From NCBI GenBank assembly GCA_050330055.1, contig JBHJOF010000317.1:1-5678 (forward strand): a stretch of 5,678 nucleotides of DNA. Direction: 5' to 3'. Source of the DNA: JBHJOF01 sp050330055 (GTDB lineage Bacteria > Pseudomonadota > Alphaproteobacteria > Kiloniellales > JAKSDN01). Below, piece by piece: positions 1-5,450 of this stretch. The notes under the pieces were generated by a model. That model ran no database searches and was not told the DNA's origin. It saw only the letters and a list, made by a program, of their open reading frames with translations. Positions within the stretch are counted from its first letter, which is position 1, and each line of letters begins with the position of its first letter. The position numbers and the translations under genes were made by a program.

Positions 1-72
1 CCCGCGAAAGCGGGGGTCCAGGGCAAGCGACGGGGCTCCCAACCATGGATTCCCGCTTTCGCGGGAATGACA
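1..72. repeat. Inverted pair of short palindromic intergenic repeats
   Basis: CCCGCGAAAGCGGG at 1-14 is the exact reverse complement of 52-65, and the match continues imperfectly over 1-23 against 43-65. Each 14-mer is itself a small hairpin with a 5-bp stem (CCCGC/GCGGG) and a 4-nt loop. The right copy is framed by CCATGGATT (43-51) and AATGACA (66-72). The left copy is cut by the window edge. It resembles the widespread proteobacterial 'GCGAAAGCGGGAAT' class of intergenic repeats, a resemblance recalled from general knowledge rather than searched. Confidence 0.8.
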
Positions 73-149
73 TCGAAGCGATTTCATGCGGTCGGCGACT
101 TAACTTAGCGCCTATGGGACTTGATCCGGGCATCTATGGAGCAGCGGCA

Positions 150-221
150 CCATGGATTGCCGGGCCTTCGCCGCGCCGAAGGGGCTTCGGCCCCGCAGGC
201 GGGTCAAGCCCGGCAATGACA
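150..221. repeat. Palindromic repeat apparently interrupted by a 39-nt hairpin insert
   Basis: The outer arms ATTGCCGGGC (156-165) and GCCCGGCAAT (208-217) are perfect reverse complements. The flanks CCATGGATT (150-158) and AATGACA (215-221) are identical to those of the repeat at 43-72. If 165-203 is removed, what remains is a perfect 9-bp stem (ATTGCCGGG/CCCGGCAAT) around the loop TCAAG, the same design as the hairpin at 5425-5447. The apparent insert has CGGG on both sides (161-164 and 200-203). It contains its own hairpins: CCGAAG/CTTCGG (176-181/185-190), or alternatively GGGGC-TTCG-GCCCC (181-194). Confidence 0.7.
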
Positions 222-228
222 AACTGGG

Positions 229-363
229 TTTGACACGGATGAACACGGATGAACACGAATAACAACAAACTACTTCAGTGCAAGGCACTCACTCGTGCAG
301 GGTTTCTTACATCGAGCGATGCCAATCTCCCATTCGTGTTCATCCGTGTTCATCCGTGTCAAA
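229..363. repeat. 135-bp element with perfect 32-bp inverted terminal arms
   Basis: Positions 229-260 and 332-363 are perfect 32-bp reverse complements separated by 71 bp. Each arm is built from three near-identical 10-bp units (TGACACGGAT, GAACACGGAT, GAACACGAAT on the left). The interior (261-331) has no credible coding content and contains a small GTGC-AAG-GCAC hairpin. I see no target-site duplication and no transposase, so this could be a non-autonomous element or simply a dispersed palindromic repeat. The 'ACACGGATGAACACGGATG' motif is familiar from intergenic DNA of many bacteria. Confidence 0.8.
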
Positions 364-400
364 ACCACTTTTCGTTTGTTGATCTGACGCGACGAATCGT

Positions 401-421
401 GCTGCTCGCTCTCACAGCAGC
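401..421 (-). terminator. Weak stem-loop over the transporter stop codon
   Basis: GCTGCT (401-406) and AGCAGC (416-421) form a perfect 6-bp stem with a 9-nt loop. The structure overlaps the stop codon at 412-414. No T-run follows on the minus strand, so it is not a textbook intrinsic terminator. Termination may instead rely on Rho or on the large palindrome at 229-363 further downstream. Confidence 0.2.
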
Positions 422-1449
422 GGATGCGTCGGGCCGAGGGAGCCTAGGAAGAGCGAGGCGCCGAGCGCCAGGATGACCAGGCCGCCGGCGAGGGCGACGC
501 CGTTGCCGGCCAGTACCAGGATCTCACCGCGCGCCTGCAGCAGCAGGCCGGCCAGGCGCCGGAAGTAGACCGCAACGAGGGCGAGCGCGGCCACCGCCAG
601 CGCGGTGCCGCAGGACATGACGAAGACCGCGGCGATGCCGGCCAGGCGCAGGCCCAGCACCTCGGCGAAGAGCAGCACCAGCACCGCGCCGCTGCACGGC
701 CGGATGCCGATCGACAGCACCATGGCCGCCGCCGTGCGCAGCGACAGCGGCCGCTCGAGCGCGGCCGGATCGGGTACGTGGGTATGACCGCAGTGGCAGG
801 CAGCACCGGGCTCGGGCGCGTGATGATGACCATCGAGCTGCGCAGGAACCTGCGCCAGATCCGGGCGCCCGCCGAGGCGGGCAAGGCCCAAGCGCCGGCC
901 CAGCGCGAGCAGGGCGCGCAGCGTCAGCCAGGCGCCCAGAAAGGCAATCAGCGCGAAGCTGGCGCTTTCCAGGCGGCCGACCGCCGCCTGGGTGTCGCGC
1001 TGGCTCAGGCCGATCAGGCCGACCAGGCTGCCGACCAGCAGGATGGCGGTCAAACCCTGCACCAGCGACGAGGCGGCGGCGACCAGCAGGCCGCGTTTGA
1101 GCGCGCTCTCGTGGGTCAGGAGATAGGCACCGATCACCGCCTTGCCGTGGCCGGGACCGGCGGCGTGGAACAGGCCGTAGAGAAAGCTGAGCAGGATCAG
1201 CGACCAGGCCGCGGCCGGCGAGCCCTCGCTGCGCAGCGTGCGGATCGCACCGGCCAGCTCGCGGTGCAGCGAGCGCTGCTGCTCCATGACAGTGAGCGTC
1301 AGCCGGGTCCAGGGGCCGGCTGGCTCGGCAGCCGGTGCCGCGACAGCCTGCGCCTCAGCGGCAGCAAGCGTGCCGTCATCGGCGACGGCGGGCGCCGGCG
1401 CAAGCAGAGCCGCGAAGGCGATCAACAGCGCCGCGGCCAGGCACCTCAC
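412..1449 (-). CDS. NicO-family nickel/cobalt membrane transporter (RcnA-like)
   Basis: The 345-residue inner-membrane protein is predicted to move Ni2+ or Co2+ (other divalent metals possible). Residues 1-23 look like a signal peptide or first hydrophobic segment ending in AVA before DDG. About six further hydrophobic segments follow, near 80-98, 118-147, 162-183, 238-262, 267-293 and 312-338. The NicO signature is clear: HAAGPGHGK at 95-103 in the first core helix and SIGIRPCSGA at 246-255 in the second half. The loop between the halves is metal-binding in character, with HHH at 208-210 and CHCGHTH at 218-224. I chose the GTG at 1449 because it gives a signal-like N-terminus and overlaps the upstream stop by four bases (GTGA). 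The frame stays open far upstream, but that part is an arginine-rich shadow of the DUF1007 gene. The family contains both uptake and efflux members, so the direction of transport cannot be told from the sequence. Confidence 0.9.
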   Translation of the reverse strand: MRCLAAALLIAFAALLAPAPAVADDGTLAAAEAQAVAAPAAEPAGPWTRLTLTVMEQQRSLHRELAGAIRTLRSEGSPAAAWSLILLSFLYGLFHAAGPGHGKAVIGAYLLTHESALKRGLLVAAASSLVQGLTAILLVGSLVGLIGLSQRDTQAAVGRLESASFALIAFLGAWLTLRALLALGRRLGLARLGGRPDLAQVPAQLDGHHHAPEPGAACHCGHTHVPDPAALERPLSLRTAAAMVLSIGIRPCSGAVLVLLFAEVLGLRLAGIAAVFVMSCGTALAVAALALVAVYFRRLAGLLLQARGEILVLAGNGVALAGGLVILALGASLFLGSLGPTHPLL

Positions 1450-2093
1450 TCGCACAGGATCGAGACCTGCTCGGCGAACAGCACGCCCAGGCCGTCGCCG
1501 ACCGTCTGGGTGCGGTCGAGCGAGGCGGCGAGGCCGACCGCATCGGCGCTGGGATTCGGCTCGTTGATGCCGTAGCGGCAGCCCTCCGGTGCGGCGCCCT
1601 CGAAGACGACCGGCTGTTCGCGCACGTGCAGCACCTCGATCCAGTAGGTCGGATCGTAGACCGCGTAGGTGAGGTACTTGGCGCGCGGATCGACCGGCTC
1701 GGCCAACGGAATGGTAAAGGTGAGCGTCAGGCGCTCGCCCACCATGAAGGTCTCGTAGTCGGTCGCGTCGCCGTAAGTCACCTGCACGCCGTCGGCCGTG
1801 AGGTCGGTGAAGTAGTCGTACTCCTTGAGATTGGCGACGTTGAGCTTGGCGAGCTCGGCGAGGTTCTCCGGGTCGGGCTGGCCGTCGCCGTCCTGGTCGA
1901 GGCCCTCGATGGCGAAGAGGGTGTAGAACTCGTCGAACAGCCAATGAATCCGCAGCGCCGCCATGCGGCCCTGGTCGTCGAAGATCACGGCGGTGCGCAT
2001 GTCGATCCAGGCGTGCGGATGGGCAACCGCGGCCTGCGGCCAAGCGGCCGCCGCGGCCAGGAACAGACAACAGAGCAGACGAAAGCTTGTCAT
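1446..2093 (-). CDS. Periplasmic DUF1007 family protein, partner of NicO transporter
   Basis: The product has 215 residues. Residues 1-24 form a good Sec signal peptide (basic residue near the N-terminus, hydrophobic core, AVA end), and the mature chain would begin HPHAWID, the hallmark start of DUF1007 (COG3683) proteins. A calcium-loop-like DQDGDGQPD lies at 66-74, followed by an acidic helix, as is usual in this family. Two cysteines (172 and 214) could pair in the periplasm. The family is annotated as an uncharacterised periplasmic transport component and often sits beside, or is fused to, NicO-type permeases. The 4-bp overlap with the next gene fits that. A role in delivering or sensing metal for the permease is inferred, not shown. 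The frame is open upstream to an ATG at 2195, but the ATG at 2093 is preferred because it puts the signal peptide first and has a modest TAGGG/TAGG purine stretch just upstream. Confidence 0.9.
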   Translation of the reverse strand: MTSFRLLCCLFLAAAAAWPQAAVAHPHAWIDMRTAVIFDDQGRMAALRIHWLFDEFYTLFAIEGLDQDGDGQPDPENLAELAKLNVANLKEYDYFTDLTADGVQVTYGDATDYETFMVGERLTLTFTIPLAEPVDPRAKYLTYAVYDPTYWIEVLHVREQPVVFEGAAPEGCRYGINEPNPSADAVGLAASLDRTQTVGDGLGVLFAEQVSILCE

Positions 2094-2125
2094 GGCGCCT
2101 ACCCTACGCTTGCCCCATCCGCGGG

Positions 2126-2140
2126 CGGCTTGGCAAGCCG
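2126..2140. promoter_or_regulatory. 15-bp dyad upstream of the DUF1007-NicO unit, candidate operator
   Basis: CGGCTTG (2126-2132) and CAAGCCG (2134-2140) are perfect 7-bp reverse complements around a single base. The centre lies about 40 bp upstream of the DUF1007 ATG. On the minus strand TTGACC (2150-2145), a 5/6 match to a -35 box, sits four bases before it, but I find no matching -10 box. The site could bind a metal-responsive regulator or form a leader hairpin. It does not match the NikR, RcnR or Zur consensus sequences I know. Confidence 0.35.
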
Positions 2141-2190
2141 TTTCGGTCAAGCTGCCCGGCGGACGCGCTGATACCTGCGCTGCCGTTCTC

Positions 2191-2247
2191 CTCATCCTTC
2201 GACTGCGCGGCGCGAAGCTATGCGCAGCGCTGCAGGCTCAGGATGAG
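2191..2247 (-). repeat. REP-like hairpin split by a 30-bp insertion
   Basis: CTCATCCTTCGAC (2191-2203) and AGGCTCAGGATGAG (2234-2247) are the two halves of a 27-bp palindromic repeat whose uninterrupted form is the central 27 bases of the unit at 5274-5304, on the opposite strand. The 30 bases between them (2204-2233) are absent from that copy. The split falls inside the conserved 11-nt loop (TCGAC|AGGCTC), leaving the 8-bp stem CTCATCCT/AGGATGAG intact. The insert is part of a 36-bp sequence repeated exactly at 5447-5482. Confidence 0.85.
2200..2235 (+). repeat. 36-bp dispersed repeat, copy 1 (inside a REP)
   Basis: These 36 bases are identical to 5447-5482 in the same orientation. The shared block begins CGACTGCGCGG and ends GCAGCGCTGCAG. 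It can fold with CTGCGC (2203-2208) against GCGCAG (2222-2227) over a 13-nt loop, and it also contains the perfect palindrome GCAGCGCTGC (2224-2233). It is too short to encode a protein. Here the core 30 bp interrupt a REP-like repeat, which marks it as the later arrival. Confidence 0.85.
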
Positions 2248-2256
2248 GTCGAAACT

Positions 2257-2299
2257 CAAGCACCCTCACACTGAGCCTGTCGAAGTGCGAGGGTGCTTG
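2257..2299 (-). repeat. REP-like hairpin, possible polA terminator
   Basis: CAAGCACCCTC (2257-2267) pairs perfectly with GAGGGTGCTTG (2289-2299). After one mismatch, CACT (2269-2272) pairs with AGTG (2284-2287), leaving the loop GAGCCTGTCGA, which is identical to the loop of the repeat at 5274-5304. The hairpin starts about 40 nt past the polA stop. On the minus strand the stem is followed by AGTTTC, only a token T-run, so it could terminate the polA transcript or protect its 3' end. Its orientation is opposite to the split repeat at 2191-2247. Confidence 0.65.
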
Positions 2300-2338
2300 T
2301 GACGGGTAAAACCCAAGAAAGCGAGACCAGGTCATCCC

Positions 2339-5158
2339 CTAATGCGCCTCGGCCCAGTTGTCGGCGACGCCGGCGTCGGCGACCAGGGGGACCGAGAGCT
2401 CGACCACCGGGTGGCAGGCGTTCTCCATCACTTCGCGCACCACGGCCGAAGTCCTCTCGACCTCCGTCTCCGGCACCTCGAACAAGAGCTCGTCATGCAC
2501 CTGCAGCAGCATGCGGGCGGCGAGCTTGTGCTCGGCCAGCGCCGGCGGTACGCGGATCATGGCGCGCTTGATGATGTCGGCGGCGGTGCCCTGGATCGGT
2601 GCGTTGATCGCCGCGCGCTCGGAGAAAGAGCGCCGGGCCGGGTTCTTGTCCTTGATGCCGGAAATGTGAACCTTGCGGCCGAACAGGGTGGTGACGAAGC
2701 CCTGCTCGCGGGCCTGCCGCTTCATCGCCTCCATGTAGTCGCGGATGCCCGGATAGCGCTTGAAGTAGGCGTCGATGTAGGCCCTGGCCTCGGCCTGCGG
2801 GATGCCCAGGTTCGCCGCCAGGCCGAAGGCCGAGATGCCGTAGATGATGCCGAAGTTGATCGCCTTGGCGCGGCGCCGCATCATCGGGTCCATCCCCTCG
2901 ATCGGCACGCCGAAGACCTGCGAGGCGGTCATGGCGTGGATGTCGTGGCCCTGGCGGAAAGCCTCCTTCAGGGACTCGACCTCGGCGATGTGCGCGGCCA
3001 GGCGCAGCTCGATCTGGCTGTAGTCGACCGACAGCAGCTTGCAGCCTCTCTCGGCGATGAAGGCGCGGCGGATCTTGCGGCCCTCCTCGGTCCTGACGGG
3101 GATGTTCTGCAGGTTGGGATCGTTCGAGCTGAGGCGCCCGGTCGAGGCGATCGCCTGGCTGTAGCAGGTGTGAATGCGCCCGGTCCTGGGGTCGATCTCC
3201 TGCTGCAGGGCGTCGGTGTAGGTGCTCTTCAGCTTGGTCAGCTGGCGCCAGTCAAGCACGCGGGCCGGCAGGTCGTGGCCCTGCGCCGCCAGCATCTCCA
3301 GCACGTCGGCGCCGGTCGAGTAGGCGCCGCTCTTGCCCTTCCTGCCGCCGCCGTCGAGGCCCATCTCGTCGAACAGAATCTCGCCCAGCTGCTTGGGCGA
3401 GCCGATGGTGAAGGGCCGGCCGGCCAGCTCGTGGATCGCCGTCTCCAGCTCGGCGATGCGCTTGGCGAAGTCGTTGGACAGGCGCTTGAGCGCCGCGGGA
3501 TCGACCTTGATGCCCGTGCGCTCCATGGCCGTCAGCACCGGCACCAGCGGCCGCTCCAGCGTCTCGTAGACCGTGACCATGTGGCGCTCGATGAGCTGCG
3601 GCTTGAGCGCCTGGTGCAGGCGCAGCGTGACGTCGGCGTCCTCGGCGGCATAGTCGCGCGCCTTGTCGAGCGGCACCTTGTCGAAGGTGACCTGCGACTT
3701 GCCGCTGCCGGCCACGTCCTTGAACTTGATGGTGTTGTGGCCGAGGTGGAGCTGCGCCAGCTCGTCCATGCCGTGGCCGTGCAGCCCGCCCTCCAGCACG
3801 TAGGACAGCAGCATGGTGTCGTCGAGCGGCGAAAGCTCGATGCCGTACTTGGCGAAGACCAGGCAATCGTACTTGATGTTCTGTCCGATCTTGAGCACGC
3901 CCGCGTCTTCCAACAGCGGCTTCAGCAGCGCGATCGCCTCAGCCAGCGGGATCTGGTCGGGCAGCAGGCCGTCACCGCCGCTCAACGCCAGCTCACCGTC
4001 CGCGCCGGGCGCGCGATGCGCCAGCGGAATGTAGCAGGCGCGACCTGGTACCAATGCCAGCGACACGCCGACCAGCTCGGCGCGCATGGCGTCGAGCGAG
4101 GTGGTCTCGGTGTCGACCGCGACGAAGCCCTGGTCGAAGGCGGCGGCAACCCACTTCTCCAGCGCCGCCCTGTCGCGCAGCAGCTCGTAGGCGGCTTCGG
4201 CCGGCGCCGGCGGCGTAAGGGCCGCAGCGGCCAAGGTGGCGGTCGCGCCGCCGGCTTCGCCCTCGCCGAGCTGCTCACCAAGGCGGCGCAGCAGCGACTT
4301 GAAGCCGTTGACCTCGAGGAAGGGACGCAGCGTCTCGGGATCGGGCTTGCGCACCAGCAGGTCCTCGAGCGCCACCTCGACCGGCGCGTCGCGGCGCAGC
4401 GCAACCAGCTTGCGACTGATGCGCGCCAACTCGGCGTTGTCGATCAAAGTCTGGCGCCGCTTCGGCTGCTTGATCTCTTCGGCGTGGCTCAGCAGGTTTT
4501 CAAGATCGCCATACTCGGCGATGAGCTGCGCCGCCGTCTTGATGCCGATGCCCGGCACGCCCGGGACGTTGTCGGTCGAATCGCCGGCCAGCGCCTGCAC
4601 CTCGACGACCTTTTCGGGCGGCACGCCGAACTTCTCGGCCACCTGCTCCGGGCCGATCGGCGCGTTCTTGATCGGGTCGAGCATGGTGACGCCGTCGGTG
4701 ACGAGCTGCATCAGGTCCTTGTCGGAGGAGACGATCACCACCTGGTAGCCGGCCTTGCGCGCCTGCTCGGCGTAGCTGGCGATCAGGTCGTCGGCCTCGA
4801 AACCTTCCTTCTCGATTACCGGCAGGTTGAAGGCGCGCGCCGCCTCGCGGATCAGCGCGAACTGCGGCACCAGCTCCTCCGGCGCCTCGGGCCGGTTGGC
4901 CTTGTAGTCGGCGTAGATCTCGTTGCGGAAGGATTCGCGCCCGGCGTCGAAGACGACGGCGATGGCTTCCGCGTGCGACTGGTCGCTCAAGAGCTTGACC
5001 AGCATGTTGGTGAAGCCAAAGACCGCGTTGACCGGCGTGCCGTCCGGCCGCGTCATCGGCGGCAGCGCGAAAAAGGCGCGGAAGATATAGCCCGAGCCGT
5101 CGACCAGGTAGAGGTGCGGCTTTTCCTTGGGTTGCGATTTGGCGGACGCGGCGGTCAT
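2339..5158 (-). CDS. polA: DNA polymerase I, complete with proofreading domain
   Basis: This 939-residue cytosolic enzyme fills gaps and removes RNA primers during lagging-strand synthesis and excision repair. The 5' nuclease (about 14-295) keeps its acidic set: D20, D71, EADD 121-124, D146/D148 and D193/D196, followed by the helix-hairpin-helix GVPGIGIKTA. An Ala/Pro-rich linker spans about 298-323. The 3'-5' exonuclease (about 325-515) is intact, with D349, E351, D431, Y503 and D507. The polymerase (about 530-939) has R675, the motif A aspartate D712 with steric gate E717, motif B R761/K765/F769/Y773, and motif C H888-D889-E890. These correspond to E. coli Klenow residues at a constant offset of seven. 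Length is close to E. coli PolA (928). The ATG at 5158 is chosen because the next Met (35) would remove D20. I see no clear Shine-Dalgarno sequence before it. Stop is TAG. The gene stands alone between two repeat-filled gaps. Confidence 0.98.
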   Translation of the reverse strand: MTAASAKSQPKEKPHLYLVDGSGYIFRAFFALPPMTRPDGTPVNAVFGFTNMLVKLLSDQSHAEAIAVVFDAGRESFRNEIYADYKANRPEAPEELVPQFALIREAARAFNLPVIEKEGFEADDLIASYAEQARKAGYQVVIVSSDKDLMQLVTDGVTMLDPIKNAPIGPEQVAEKFGVPPEKVVEVQALAGDSTDNVPGVPGIGIKTAAQLIAEYGDLENLLSHAEEIKQPKRRQTLIDNAELARISRKLVALRRDAPVEVALEDLLVRKPDPETLRPFLEVNGFKSLLRRLGEQLGEGEAGGATATLAAAALTPPAPAEAAYELLRDRAALEKWVAAAFDQGFVAVDTETTSLDAMRAELVGVSLALVPGRACYIPLAHRAPGADGELALSGGDGLLPDQIPLAEAIALLKPLLEDAGVLKIGQNIKYDCLVFAKYGIELSPLDDTMLLSYVLEGGLHGHGMDELAQLHLGHNTIKFKDVAGSGKSQVTFDKVPLDKARDYAAEDADVTLRLHQALKPQLIERHMVTVYETLERPLVPVLTAMERTGIKVDPAALKRLSNDFAKRIAELETAIHELAGRPFTIGSPKQLGEILFDEMGLDGGGRKGKSGAYSTGADVLEMLAAQGHDLPARVLDWRQLTKLKSTYTDALQQEIDPRTGRIHTCYSQAIASTGRLSSNDPNLQNIPVRTEEGRKIRRAFIAERGCKLLSVDYSQIELRLAAHIAEVESLKEAFRQGHDIHAMTASQVFGVPIEGMDPMMRRRAKAINFGIIYGISAFGLAANLGIPQAEARAYIDAYFKRYPGIRDYMEAMKRQAREQGFVTTLFGRKVHISGIKDKNPARRSFSERAAINAPIQGTAADIIKRAMIRVPPALAEHKLAARMLLQVHDELLFEVPETEVERTSAVVREVMENACHPVVELSVPLVADAGVADNWAEAH

Positions 5159-5196
5159 GGTTGACAGAGAATGACGGAGGGCGGGACGGGAGTCGA

Positions 5197-5218
5197 GGGC
5201 CGAAGCCCGTTCATTCTA
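5197..5218 (-). promoter_or_regulatory. Candidate polA -10 box and leader hairpin
   Basis: On the minus strand TAGAAT (5218-5213) is a 5/6 match to the -10 consensus, about 55 bp upstream of the polA ATG. A short hairpin, GGGC-TTCG-GCCC (5208-5197), with a stable UUCG tetraloop would sit at or near the 5' end of the transcript. No good -35 box is found at normal spacing; that position falls in the REP-like repeat at 5228-5254. The promoter call is therefore tentative. Confidence 0.35.
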
Positions 5219-5227
5219 GACCACGCG

Positions 5228-5304
5228 CTCACCCTTCGACAGGCTCAGGGTGAGGCCGCAATTTGAGCAGTCTCCCTCATCCTGAGCCTGTCGAAGGATG
5301 AGGG
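5228..5304. repeat. Inverted pair of REP-like hairpins (BIME-like)
   Basis: The first unit (5228-5254) has stem CTCACCCT/AGGGTGAG with the 11-nt loop TCGACAGGCTC. The second (5274-5304) has stem CCCTCATCCT/AGGATGAGGG with the loop GAGCCTGTCGA, the reverse complement of the first loop. They lie in opposite orientation with a 19-bp spacer that includes the short AT run AATTT. The stems differ from each other but stay fully paired, while the loop is constant. The same minus-then-plus arrangement occurs at 2191-2299 on the other side of polA. No RAYT transposase gene is in the window. Confidence 0.85.
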
Positions 5305-5362
5305 CAGCGGCCGAGCAGCGAGCGGCGCGGGCAGTGGGCTCGCCCCTGCGCCACCCAAAACT

Positions 5363-5450
5363 GTCGTCCCGGCACTTGTTGCCGGGACCCATTGGCTTAA
5401 CCGCACGCGCATCAATGTCATTGGGTCCCGGGGTCAAGCCCCGGGACGAC
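5363..5450. repeat. Inverted pair of 9-bp-stem, 5-nt-loop hairpin repeats
   Basis: The left hairpin (5366-5388) has stem GTCCCGGCA/TGCCGGGAC and loop CTTGT. The right hairpin (5425-5447) has stem GTCCCGGGG/CCCCGGGAC and loop TCAAG. The outer 29-mers (5363-5391 and 5422-5450) are imperfect reverse complements of each other. The differences inside the stems are compensated, so each hairpin remains perfect. TGTCATT (5416-5422), next to the right hairpin, is the reverse complement of the AATGACA flank seen at 66-72 and 215-221. Confidence 0.8.

Larger units (their letters stand above)
1..411. other. Gene-free, repeat-rich region downstream of the transporter gene
   Basis: I see no credible gene here. 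Short open frames exist on the plus strand but lie in repeat DNA, with no recognisable protein character. The stretch is a mosaic of three palindromic repeat units (1-72, 150-221 and 229-363) joined by short unique spacers. The spacer at 73-149 holds nothing I recognise, apart from a phrase near 120-140 (TTGATCCGGGCATCTATGG) that looks like a decayed piece of the same repeat class as 150-221. The interior of the third repeat (261-331) is visibly richer in A and T than the genes. Confidence 0.7.

Noticed and set aside
229..363. CRISPR-like array
   Set aside because: The repeated units are 10 bp, contiguous and inverted in the second half. There are no spacers of regular size and no cas genes.
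249..476. A 75-codon plus-strand open frame beginning MNTNNN
   Set aside because: It runs through the 32-bp inverted repeat and then antisense into the NicO gene; no domain and no ribosome-binding site.
2013..2021. ATCUN copper/nickel motif at the mature N-terminus of the DUF1007 protein (H-P-H)
   Set aside because: The proline at position 2 lacks the backbone amide needed for the classic ATCUN site, so only a histidine-brace type of binding remains plausible.
1450..2070. A 207-codon N-terminal extension of the NicO frame
   Set aside because: It is Arg-rich out-of-frame translation of the DUF1007 gene. The GTG at 1449 gives a signal-like N-terminus and the usual 4-bp overlap.
1335..2171. 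A 278-codon plus-strand open frame opposite the DUF1007 gene
   Set aside because: It is an antisense shadow of DUF1007 and the start of the NicO gene; no recognisable fold or motif, and the minus-strand products have clear signal peptides and family motifs.
2342..5164. A 940-codon open frame on the plus strand, antisense to almost all of polA
   Set aside because: It mirrors polA codon by codon. High GC at third positions removes stops from the opposite frame. The peptide is low-complexity (rich in Arg, Leu, Val, Gln, Asp and His) with no recognisable domain, while the minus strand encodes a complete, motif-perfect polymerase.
5216..5437. A 73-codon minus-strand open frame upstream of polA
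   Set aside because: Its sequence is translation of the REP-like and 9-5-9 hairpin repeats; nothing protein-like remains outside them.
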